Source of the DNA: Betaproteobacteria bacterium
Lineage (GTDB): Bacteria > Pseudomonadota > Gammaproteobacteria > Burkholderiales > SG8-41
Reading direction: 5' to 3'
Length of the DNA stretch: 11,013 nt
Assembly (NCBI GenBank): GCA_029883965.1
Contig: JAOUIN010000058.1
Location: 1-11,013 of the forward strand
Shown here: one piece after another, positions 1 to 9,851 of the stretch
How the letters are laid out: every line of letters starts with the position of its first letter
Numbering within the stretch: the stretch's first letter is position 1
The notes under the pieces: model-generated
Seen by the model: the letters and a program-made list of their open reading frames with translations, nothing else
The model's database searches: none
Told to the model about the DNA's origin: nothing
Position numbers and translations under genes: made by a program

Positions 1-2979
1 ATTGCGCGAAATCGCCACCAGCTCACCACGCGTGTTGGACACATAACGCATGCCAGCCGAATACCGCACCACACCTGCCGACTTGCTGTCGACCTGGCTG
101 ACCACCGCAGTACGCGAGGCGGCGCCACCAATATGGAATGTACGCATCGTCAGCTGCGTGCCCGGTTCGCCGATCGATTGCGCGGCAATTACGCCCACGG
201 CTTCACCGATATTCACCATAGAACCGCGGCCGAGATCGCGTCCATAACAGCGGGTACACAAGCCATACCGCGTCTCACAGGTCAGCGGCGTGCGCACCTT
301 GACCTCGTCGATGCCGGCCGCCTCGATCGCATCTACAACATCCTCATCGAGCAGCGTGTTGGTCGGGAACAGCGTCGCGCTGGTTTCCGGATTGACAATA
401 TCCGCCACCGCAACCCGTCCGAGAATACGCTCTCGCAGGCTTTCAACCACCTCCCCGCCCTCGACCAGTGCCTTCATCACAGCGCCCCGGTCCGTGCCGC
501 AATCATCCTCGGTCACTACCAGGTCCTGTGTCACATCGACCAGTCGCCGGGTCAGATATCCGGAGTTTGCTGTCTTCAACGCCGTGTCAGCCAGGCCCTT
601 GCGTGCGCCGTGGGTCGAAATGAAGTACTGCAGCACATTCAGACCTTCACGGAAATTGGCGGTAATCGGGGTCTCGATAATTGAACCATCCGGCTTGGCC
701 ATCAGGCCACGCATGCCGGCAAGCTGGCGGATCTGGGCCGCGGAACCGCGCGCACCCGAATCGGCCATCATGTAAATCGAGTTGAAGGACTCCTGCATGA
801 CCGGAGCGCCCTTCTTGTCCGTACGCGGCTTCCATTCCCGCACCTTGGCATCCCACTCGATGACAGGCTCGACCCCAAGCTGCTCCATCATGGCCTTGGC
901 AACTAGATCACCGGCCCGGCCCCAGATATCGACCACCTTGTTATAGCGCTCGCCCTGGGTGACCAGCCCCGAAGTGTATTGCTTCTCGATTTCCTTAACT
1001 TCTTTTTCAGCCTCAACGATGATCTCGTTTTTCTGCATCGGCACCAGCATGTCGTCCACCGCAATCGACAAGCCTGCCCGGGTAGCCATGGAAAATCCGT
1101 TGTACATCAGCTTGTCGGCAAAGATCACCGTTTCACGCAAACCGCAACGGCGGAAGCTGGCGTTGATGATTTTCGAGATTTCCTTCTTTTTCAATGCCTT
1201 GTTGATATATTCAAACGCCAATCCATGCGGGAGGATCTCGGACAGCAGTGCACGGCCGACCGTAGTCTGATAACGCGTGAGCTTCTCGCGTTTCGTGCCG
1301 TCTTCGTCGACCTCAGTCTCCTTGATGCGCACATGAATCCGCGCGTTGATCTCAACCTGCCCGGTCTCGTAAGCACGTGATACCTCGGACACGTTGATAA
1401 ATGCCGAGTCTTCGCCGCGGGCACCCTGCTTCTCGCGGGTCGTATAGTAAAGACCCAGCACGATATCCTGTGACGGCACGATGATTGGATCGCCGTTTGC
1501 CGGCGACAGCACGTTGTTCGACGAGAGCATCAGCGTGCGCGCTTCCATCTGCGCCTCCAGCGACAGCGGCACATGAACGGCCATCTGGTCACCGTCAAAG
1601 TCGGCATTGAATGCAGCACACACAAGCGGGTGCAACTGAATCGCCTTGCCTTCGATCAGTACAGGCTCGAATGCCTGTATGCCCAGCCTGTGCAACGTCG
1701 GCGCACGGTTCAACATGACCGGATGCTCGCGGATCACCTCTTCGAGGATATCCCAGACAATCGGCTCTTCACTCTCCACCATGCGCTTGGCCGCCTTGAT
1801 GGTCGTGGCCAGGCCCATGACTTCGAGTTTGTTGAAGATATAAGGCTTGAACAACTCCAGGGCCATTTTCTTCGGCAAACCGCACTGGTGCAGTTTCAAT
1901 TGCGGTCCTACCACGATGACCGAGCGTCCCGAGTAGTCGACGCGCTTGCCCAGCAGATTCTGGCGGAAACGGCCGCCCTTGCCTTTGATCATGTCTGCAA
2001 GTGACTTCAGCGGGCGCTTGTTCGCGCCGGTCATTGCCTTGCCGCGGCGACCGTTGTCCAGCAGCGAATCGACCGCTTCCTGCAGCATCCGCTTCTCGTT
2101 ACGCACGATGATTTCCGGCGCCTTCAACTCCAGCAGACGCTTCAGCCGGTTATTACGGTTGATAACCCGACGATACAGATCATTCAGATCGGAAGTGGCA
2201 AACCGACCGCCGTCCAGCGGCACCAGCGGCCGCAATTCCGGCGGCAGAACCGGCAATACCTCCAGAATCATCCAGTCCGGCTTGATGCCTGACTTCTTGA
2301 ACCCTTCCAGCACCTTCAGGCGTTTGGCGATTTTCTTGATCTTGGTTTCCGAACTGGTCGCCTTCAGATCCGCATGCAGCGTTTCTATTTCCTGATTCAG
2401 GTCCAGGCTGCGCAACAGCGCCCGTACGCCCTCGGCACCCATCGCCGCACTGAAGTCATCGCCGAATTCTTCAACCTTGGCGAGATAATCATCCTCGGTC
2501 ATCAGCTGGCAGCGCTTCAGCGGCGTCATGCCCGGGTCGGTGACCACATATGCTTCAAAATAAAGAACGCGCTCGATATCGCGCAGCGTCATGTCAAGCA
2601 CCATGCCCAGACGCGACGGCAGCGATTTCAGGAACCAGATATGCGCAACAGGGCTCGCCATCTCGATATGCCCCATGCGCTCACGCCGCACTTTTGACAG
2701 CGTTACTTCAACGCCGCATTTTTCGCAGATCACCCCGCGATGCTTGAGCCTTTTGTACTTGCCGCACAGGCATTCATAATCTTTGGTCGGGCCAAAAATC
2801 TTGGCGCAGAAAAGGCCATCACGCTCAGGTTTGAACGTGCGGTAATTGATGGTCTCCGGCTTCTTTACTTCCCCGTAAGACCATGAGCGGATCTTCTCGG
2901 GCGAGGCCAGCCCGATCTTGATCGCATCAAATTCCTCTTCCTGCGTAACCTGTTTGAACAAATCAAGCAGTGCTTTCAT
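1..2979 (-). CDS. rpoC: RNA polymerase beta' subunit, RpoC (N-terminal 993 codons; runs off the left edge)
   Basis: This is the largest catalytic subunit of RNA polymerase, which forms the active centre and the clamp with beta. The frame is open from ATG at 2979 to base 1. The N-terminal zinc ribbon has Cys70, 72, 85 and 88, as in E. coli. The catalytic NADFDGD motif is at residues 458-464 (1588-1608), also with E. coli numbering, and holds the three Mg-binding aspartates. The second zinc site is Cys827, 901, 908 and 911. The bridge helix (about 782-817) and the start of the trigger loop (TMRTFHIGGAASR, Met945, Arg946, His949) follow. The last residues seen (ending LVAISRN) look like the start of the proteobacterial insertion in the trigger loop. 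About 400 C-terminal residues are missing compared with the usual 1400 or so. An AGGAG site (2986-2990) lies 6 nt before the ATG. The gene follows rpoB by 78 nt and is presumably co-transcribed. Identification is certain. Confidence 0.99.
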   Translation of the reverse strand, partial: MKALLDLFKQVTQEEEFDAIKIGLASPEKIRSWSYGEVKKPETINYRTFKPERDGLFCAKIFGPTKDYECLCGKYKRLKHRGVICEKCGVEVTLSKVRRERMGHIEMASPVAHIWFLKSLPSRLGMVLDMTLRDIERVLYFEAYVVTDPGMTPLKRCQLMTEDDYLAKVEEFGDDFSAAMGAEGVRALLRSLDLNQEIETLHADLKATSSETKIKKIAKRLKVLEGFKKSGIKPDWMILEVLPVLPPELRPLVPLDGGRFATSDLNDLYRRVINRNNRLKRLLELKAPEIIVRNEKRMLQEAVDSLLDNGRRGKAMTGANKRPLKSLADMIKGKGGRFRQNLLGKRVDYSGRSVIVVGPQLKLHQCGLPKKMALELFKPYIFNKLEVMGLATTIKAAKRMVESEEPIVWDILEEVIREHPVMLNRAPTLHRLGIQAFEPVLIEGKAIQLHPLVCAAFNADFDGDQMAVHVPLSLEAQMEARTLMLSSNNVLSPANGDPIIVPSQDIVLGLYYTTREKQGARGEDSAFINVSEVSRAYETGQVEINARIHVRIKETEVDEDGTKREKLTRYQTTVGRALLSEILPHGLAFEYINKALKKKEISKIINASFRRCGLRETVIFADKLMYNGFSMATRAGLSIAVDDMLVPMQKNEIIVEAEKEVKEIEKQYTSGLVTQGERYNKVVDIWGRAGDLVAKAMMEQLGVEPVIEWDAKVREWKPRTDKKGAPVMQESFNSIYMMADSGARGSAAQIRQLAGMRGLMAKPDGSIIETPITANFREGLNVLQYFISTHGARKGLADTALKTANSGYLTRRLVDVTQDLVVTEDDCGTDRGAVMKALVEGGEVVESLRERILGRVAVADIVNPETSATLFPTNTLLDEDVVDAIEAAGIDEVKVRTPLTCETRYGLCTRCYGRDLGRGSMVNIGEAVGVIAAQSIGEPGTQLTMRTFHIGGAASRTAVVSQVDSKSAGVVRYSAGMRYVSNTRGELVAISRN

Positions 2980-3015
2980 CGCGAACTCCTACGTAAACGG
3001 TGAGGTGCATCCGGA

Positions 3016-3038
3016 GGAAAAGCGCGTTGCGCTTCTCC
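3016..3038 (-). other. Hairpin in the rpoB-rpoC spacer
   Basis: Two 10-nt arms (3016-3025 and 3029-3038) flank a 3-nt loop. On the RNA the stem has nine Watson-Crick pairs and one G-U pair. No U-tract follows, so it is not an intrinsic terminator. It lies about 25 nt upstream of the rpoC ribosome-binding site, in the 78-nt spacer. It could be an RNA-processing site, a stability element or a modulator of rpoC translation; the sequence does not decide between these. Confidence 0.6.
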
Positions 3039-3057
3039 GCGGTCTCTCTTCTTTAAA

Positions 3058-7173
<4,116 letters not shown>

Positions 7174-7270
7174 GTCTACTCCGGTGCAGAGTCAGAAAGT
7201 CAAACGTTGCAGGTCACAGTCACGCATTGCGCTATATGGCCTGCCACTTTCAACCTTGATGACAAAAGTC

Positions 7271-7306
7271 AAAAGACGCCGGATGGCGGAGAACCGCCGC
7301 CCGGCG
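7271..7306 (-). terminator. Candidate transcription attenuator between rplL and rpoB
   Basis: On the RNA a 6-bp GC stem (7301-7306 with 7277-7282) continues through a 2x2 internal loop, containing one possible G-U pair, into a 5-bp stem (7294-7298 with 7285-7289) closed by a 4-nt loop. A U-rich tail, UCUUUUGACUUUU, follows directly. The hairpin begins 13 nt after the rplL stop codon. E. coli is known to have a partial terminator in the same place, which makes rpoBC expression lower than that of the ribosomal proteins. The interrupted U-tract here (UCUUUU) suits partial rather than complete termination. That it works this way in this organism is inference. Confidence 0.75.
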
Positions 7307-7319
7307 CGAGGTCCAGCAA

Positions 7320-7697
7320 CTACTTGATCTCAGCCGTGCCACCCGCCTCGATGATCTGCTTGGCGATAGCATCGGCGTCGGCTTTTGAGACGCCTTCCTT
7401 GACCGCCTTCGGCGCACCATCCACCAGGTCCTTGGCTTCTTTCAGGCCCAGACCGGTTACAGCACGCACAACCTTGATGACATTCACCTTGCTGGCGCCG
7501 GCGTTGGTCAGATTGACGGTGAACTCGGTCTTTTCTTCGGCAGCGGCAGCAGCGCCGCCGGCGGCGGGAGCCGCAACAGCGACGGCAGCAGCGGCCGATA
7601 CTCCGAACTTCTCTTCCATGTCCTTGATCAGCTGAGACAGCTCGAGCACCGTCATGTTCGCGATAGTGTCGAGAATTTCTGCTTTGGCTACACTCAT
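7320..7697 (-). CDS. rplL: 50S ribosomal protein L7/L12
   Basis: This is the multicopy stalk protein of the large ribosomal subunit. It binds L10 as dimers and recruits and activates the translational GTPases (EF-Tu, EF-G, IF2, RF3). It is complete at 125 aa (E. coli 121), with ATG at 7697 and TAG at 7320-7322. Three parts are visible: an N-terminal dimerisation domain (about 1-33), a flexible Ala/Gly-rich hinge (about 34-53), and a C-terminal factor-binding domain (about 54-125) with conserved stretches such as VIKVVRAVTGLGLKEAKDLV. A strong AGGAG site (7704-7708) lies 6 nt before the ATG. Just upstream is a very AU-rich spacer that may help the high initiation rate L12 needs, since ribosomes carry several copies per L10. 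It follows rplJ by 81 nt. Confidence 0.99.
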   Translation of the reverse strand: MSVAKAEILDTIANMTVLELSQLIKDMEEKFGVSAAAAVAVAAPAAGGAAAAAEEKTEFTVNLTNAGASKVNVIKVVRAVTGLGLKEAKDLVDGAPKAVKEGVSKADADAIAKQIIEAGGTAEIK

Positions 7698-7710
7698 GTC
7701 GTTCTCCTGA

Positions 7711-7745
7711 ATCTTAAAATATTTAATTAAAACAATAAGTTATAT
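7711..7745 (-). promoter_or_regulatory. AU-rich island upstream of the rplL ribosome-binding site
   Basis: Only 3 of 35 bases here are G or C, in an otherwise GC-rich window. The island ends a few bases before the rplL Shine-Dalgarno sequence. Unstructured AU-rich leaders are known to favour ribosome binding through S1, and are also favoured by RNase E. Either would fit the need for more L12 than L10. I looked for a promoter: a TATAAC-like -10 is present, but the matching -35 region is poor. I therefore call it an untested regulatory element. Confidence 0.5.
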
Positions 7746-7778
7746 GGCTGCGGTGATCATGGCTCCAGGGCCACGACT

Positions 7779-8309
7779 TCACGCGGCCTGCTTTTCCTTC
7801 TGATCCCGCACGGCAGCCAACGCCCGCACAAACTTGCCCGGCACCTCATTGAGAGTGCGAACAAACTTGGTAACCGGCGCTTGCATCGTTCCCAACAAGG
7901 TCGCGAGCAACTCCTGACGGCTGGGCATCTTGGCGAGCACCGCTACTTCACTGGCACTCATCATGACGTTCGGCATGGCGCCGCCCTTGATCACGAGACG
8001 TTCGTTGGTCTTGGAAAACTCGTGCAGCAACTTGGCAGCGGCTACAGGATCGCTCGAAATACCGTAAGCCAGCGGTCCGATCATCTGATCGGCCAATGAC
8101 TTGAACGGTGTGTCGGCGACTGCGCGGCGCACCAGGGTGTTTTTCAGAACGCGGAAATACACACCCGAATCGCGCGCTTTCTTGCGCAATACGGTCATGT
8201 CTTCCACGGGCAGGCTGCGGTACTCTGCGAGTACGATGGCTTGGGCTTGCGCGAGTTGTGCGCTCACTTCTGCCACTACCGCTTGCTTCTGCTCCAGATT
8301 GAGACTCAA
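7779..8309 (-). CDS. rplJ: 50S ribosomal protein L10 (TTG start)
   Basis: L10 is the base of the ribosomal stalk. Its N-terminal domain binds 23S rRNA near L11 and its C-terminal helix anchors L12 dimers. With L12 it also represses translation of its own mRNA in E. coli. The protein is complete at 176 aa (E. coli 165), with TGA at 7779-7781. Family stretches include VLAEYRSLPVEDMTVLRKKA, RVLKNTLVRRAV and DQMIGPLAYGIS. The start is TTG at 8307-8309: an in-frame TAA (8322-8324) sits only four sense codons upstream, and the first internal ATG would remove about 37 conserved residues. A GGAG site (8317-8320) lies 7 nt before the TTG. I recall TTG starts for rplJ in other betaproteobacteria. A 335-nt leader separates it from rplA. 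Confidence 0.97.
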   Translation of the reverse strand: MSLNLEQKQAVVAEVSAQLAQAQAIVLAEYRSLPVEDMTVLRKKARDSGVYFRVLKNTLVRRAVADTPFKSLADQMIGPLAYGISSDPVAAAKLLHEFSKTNERLVIKGGAMPNVMMSASEVAVLAKMPSRQELLATLLGTMQAPVTKFVRTLNEVPGKFVRALAAVRDQKEKQAA

Positions 8310-8316
8310 GGTCGTT

Positions 8317-8320
8317 CTCC
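8317..8320 (-). promoter_or_regulatory. Shine-Dalgarno site that fixes the rplJ TTG start
   Basis: GGAG on the minus strand lies 7 nt from the TTG and immediately after an in-frame stop codon. Together these leave TTG as the only start that preserves the full conserved N-terminus of L10. Confidence 0.85.
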
Positions 8321-8334
8321 GTTAAACGTTAAAC
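8321..8334. repeat. Tandem 7-bp repeat upstream of the rplJ Shine-Dalgarno
   Basis: GTTAAAC occurs twice in a row on the plus strand (8321-8327, 8328-8334), directly next to the rplJ ribosome-binding site. It includes the in-frame stop upstream of rplJ. It may be chance, or a small spacer duplication that shifts the ribosome-binding site away from upstream structure. Confidence 0.6.
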
Positions 8335-8485
8335 GATCAATGGATGCCAAACGATAAACCGGACAAATCGCCGTATTCAGGCTTTCCATCCTGCTTTTTC
8401 GTTTTGCGCCCACCGTTCTTACCAACAACACGGCGACCAATGATCCAGGAGCCAGACATGAAAATGTTTGACCTGTTTCGGGCAC

Positions 8486-8571
8486 ACCGTCTGCGTAGGA
8501 CTTCGGTATCCGGCCACCGGCAATCAGCCAACAGCCATACTCCAAAAATTAAACCTCTCGGCCCCTACGGT
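8486..8571 (-). other. Long-range pairing in the rplJ leader
   Basis: On the RNA, CGUAGG (8569-8564) is fully complementary to CCUACG (8499-8494), enclosing about 64 nt. The flanking ACCG (8571-8568) and CGGU (8489-8486) are also complementary, so two overlapping pairings compete or combine around an asymmetric bulge. The enclosed region has a small CCGG-UGG-CCGG hairpin (8510-8520). The element lies roughly 175-260 nt upstream of the rplJ start, the general position of the E. coli L10 target. I read it as the best candidate for the L10-(L12)4 binding structure, by inference. Confidence 0.45.
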
Positions 8572-8581
8572 CTTTGACAAC

Positions 8582-8606
8582 CCGCTGGCGATGCCACCAC
8601 CAGCGG
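8582..8606 (-). other. 7-bp hairpin in the rplJ leader
   Basis: CCGCUGG (8606-8600) pairs perfectly with CCAGCGG (8588-8582) around an 11-nt loop. No U-tract follows, so it is not a terminator. It sits between the GC-rich hairpin after rplA and the long-range pairing, and is probably part of the folded leader. Confidence 0.6.
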
Positions 8607-8619
8607 CCCAAAGTTTCTG

Positions 8620-8639
8620 CCCCGCGCCCATGCGCGGGG
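8620..8639 (-). other. GC-only hairpin just after rplA
   Basis: Two 8-nt arms of G and C only (CCCCGCGC and GCGCGGGG) pair perfectly around a 4-nt loop (8628-8631). The hairpin starts 5 nt after the rplA stop codon. The sequence after it (CAGAAACUUUGG) has no U-tract, so intrinsic termination is unlikely. It may protect the rplKA message end from 3' exonucleases after processing, or pause RNA polymerase at the start of the L10 leader. Confidence 0.65.
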
Positions 8640-8644
8640 GCTTG

Positions 8645-9352
8645 TTATCCCTGCTGTTGCTGCGCAAAATTCGATTGGTCAACGCGTACGCCGGGACCCA
8701 TGGTGCTCGACACCGCCACCTTCTTCAGGTAGATGCCCTTGGTCCCCGCCGGACGAGACTTGTTCACCGCATCGACCAGCGCACGGATGTTTTCCTCCAG
8801 CGCGTCCACCGTGAACGAAGCACGGCCGATCGTGCATTGCACGATACCTGCTTTGTCCGCACGGTATTGCACCTGGCCGGCCTTGGCATTCTTCACCGCC
8901 AGGGTCACATCCTGCGTAACAGTGCCAACCTTCGGATTCGGCATCAGGCCGCGCGGACCCAGCACCTGACCCAGTTGACCGACCACACGCATCGCATCAG
9001 GCGTCGCGATAACCACGTCAAAATCCATTTTGCCGCCCTTGATCTCGGCTGCGAGATCGTCGAAACCAACCAGGTCAGCGCCTGCGTCTTTCGCCTGCTG
9101 TGCTTTTTCGCCCTGGGCAAACACCGCGACACGAACCGTCTTGCCGGTTCCCTGCGGCAGCACAACCGAGCCACGCACATTCTGATCGGATTTCTTGGCA
9201 TCGATACCAAGATTGAGCGCGACATCGATCGCCTCGTTAAACTTGGCCGTTGCATTTTCCTTGACCAGCTGCAGCGCATCTTTCAGCGGGTACAGCGTTT
9301 CACGATTGACTTTGGCGCGAACTGCCTTGTAGCGCTTAGAAATGTTAGCCAT
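8645..9352 (-). CDS. rplA: 50S ribosomal protein L1
   Basis: L1 forms the mobile L1 stalk of the large subunit, binding 23S rRNA and helping release E-site tRNA. In E. coli it also represses its own operon by binding the rplK leader. It is complete at 235 aa (E. coli 234), with ATG at 9352 and TAA at 8645-8647. Signature stretches are VLGPRGLMPNPKVGTVT in the middle, and GIYLKKVAVSSTMGPGVRVD near the C-terminus, which is part of the RNA-binding domain I. The start codon touches the rplK stop codon (TAA then ATG, no spacer). Its GGAGG site lies inside the end of rplK, which points to translational coupling and near-equal output of L11 and L1. Confidence 0.99.
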   Translation of the reverse strand: MANISKRYKAVRAKVNRETLYPLKDALQLVKENATAKFNEAIDVALNLGIDAKKSDQNVRGSVVLPQGTGKTVRVAVFAQGEKAQQAKDAGADLVGFDDLAAEIKGGKMDFDVVIATPDAMRVVGQLGQVLGPRGLMPNPKVGTVTQDVTLAVKNAKAGQVQYRADKAGIVQCTIGRASFTVDALEENIRALVDAVNKSRPAGTKGIYLKKVAVSSTMGPGVRVDQSNFAQQQQG

Positions 9353-9784
9353 TTACATGCCCTCCACATCGACGCCCATGCTGCGGGCACTGCCGGCGAT
9401 GGTACGCACTGCGGCATTGAGATCAGCTGCGGTAAGGTCCGGCATCTTCGCCTTGGCGATTTCTTCGACCTGCGCACGCGTAATCCGTCCAACCTTGTCG
9501 GTATTCGGACGCGCACTGCCGCTTTCAAGCTTGGCTGCCTTCTTGATCAGCACCGACGCCGGCGGCGTCTTCATGATGAAGGTGAAGCTCTTGTCTTGGA
9601 ACGCCGTGATCACCACGGGCACGGGCAACCCGGGCTCCATTTTCTGCGTAGCGGCATTAAACGCCTTGCAGAATTCCATGATGTTCAGGCCGCGCTGACC
9701 CAGTGCCGGGCCGATGGGCGGCGAGGGATTCGCCTTCCCGGCCGGCACTTGCAGCTTGATAAAGCCGACAATTTTCTTTGCCAT
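9353..9784 (-). CDS. rplK: 50S ribosomal protein L11
   Basis: L11 binds the GTPase-associated region of 23S rRNA, helps elongation and release factors act, and is needed to activate RelA during amino-acid starvation. It is complete at 143 aa (E. coli 142), with ATG at 9784 and TAA at 9353-9355. The N-terminal domain has the proline-rich NPSPPIGPALGQRG (19-32), which includes Pro22, the region linked to thiostrepton resistance and RelA control. The motif NIMEFCKAFNAAT follows. The C-terminal rRNA-binding domain ends in TARSMG-like GSARSMGVDVEGM. An AAGGAG site lies 7 nt before the ATG. A hairpin just upstream of it may be the L1 feedback target. The gene follows nusG by 67 nt. Confidence 0.99.
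   Translation of the reverse strand: MAKKIVGFIKLQVPAGKANPSPPIGPALGQRGLNIMEFCKAFNAATQKMEPGLPVPVVITAFQDKSFTFIMKTPPASVLIKKAAKLESGSARPNTDKVGRITRAQVEEIAKAKMPDLTAADLNAAVRTIAGSARSMGVDVEGM
9361..9365 (-). promoter_or_regulatory. rplA ribosome-binding site inside rplK
   Basis: GGAGG on the minus strand lies within the last codons of rplK, 8 nt before the rplA ATG. Ribosomes finishing rplK pass over this site, so reinitiation or coupled initiation at rplA is likely. Confidence 0.8.
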
Positions 9785-9799
9785 TTACACTCTCCTTAC

Positions 9800-9834
9800 G
9801 GGTGCAAGCGGATGCCAGTCAGTACCCGGCACCC
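9800..9834 (-). promoter_or_regulatory. Hairpin upstream of rplK (candidate L1 feedback site)
   Basis: On the RNA, GGGUGC (9834-9829) pairs with GCACCC (9805-9800). After a 3-nt bulge (CUU) on the 3' side, CGG pairs with CCG, closing a 14-nt loop. The 3' arm ends 2 nt before the AAGGAG of rplK, so its stability should affect ribosome access. In E. coli, L1 represses its operon by binding the rplK leader in a structure with a bulged stem. I could not match a precise L1 consensus, so the assignment rests on position and shape. Confidence 0.5.
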
Positions 9835-9851
9835 TCCCCGCGGTTAAAAAC

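Larger units (their letters stand above)
8310..8644 (-). promoter_or_regulatory. Long structured leader between rplA and rplJ (candidate L10-L12 autoregulatory leader)
   Basis: This 335-nt stretch has no convincing gene. In the RNA direction it holds a GC-rich hairpin just after rplA, a second 7-bp hairpin, a long-range pairing enclosing about 64 nt, a less structured stretch, and a tandem repeat next to the rplJ ribosome-binding site. In E. coli the rplA-rplJ spacer is also unusually long; L10-(L12)4 binds it well over 100 nt upstream of rplJ and controls translation through long-range RNA structure. The position and layout here fit that role. I did not find a convincing sigma-70 promoter inside it. 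The L10 function is inferred from position and structure, not from a sequence match. Confidence 0.65.

Noticed and set aside
1..2979. A possible frameshift or break in rpoC
   Set aside because: I translated the frame line by line from 2979 to 1; it is continuous, and the zinc and catalytic residues fall in register with E. coli up to a constant offset.
7200..7270. A possible rpoB promoter with TTGACT-like -35 boxes
   Set aside because: The TTGACT matches have no acceptable -10 at 16-18 nt; the AT-rich CATATA lies too far away.
8337..8459. A 40-codon basic peptide frame with an ATG in the rplJ leader
   Set aside because: There is no usable ribosome-binding site, the frame overlaps another open frame, and nothing suggests selection for a protein. 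It would be worth reopening only if conserved in relatives.
8541..8580. A possible internal promoter (TTGTCA and TTTAAT) in the rplJ leader
   Set aside because: The spacing between the two hexamers is 21 nt, too long for a good sigma-70 promoter, and no better -35 sits at 16-18 nt.
8468..9847. A 459-codon open frame on the plus strand across rplJ leader, rplA and rplK
   Set aside because: It is antisense to two certain ribosomal protein genes and shows no known protein features. Long antisense frames are common opposite genes with strong GC-rich codon bias.
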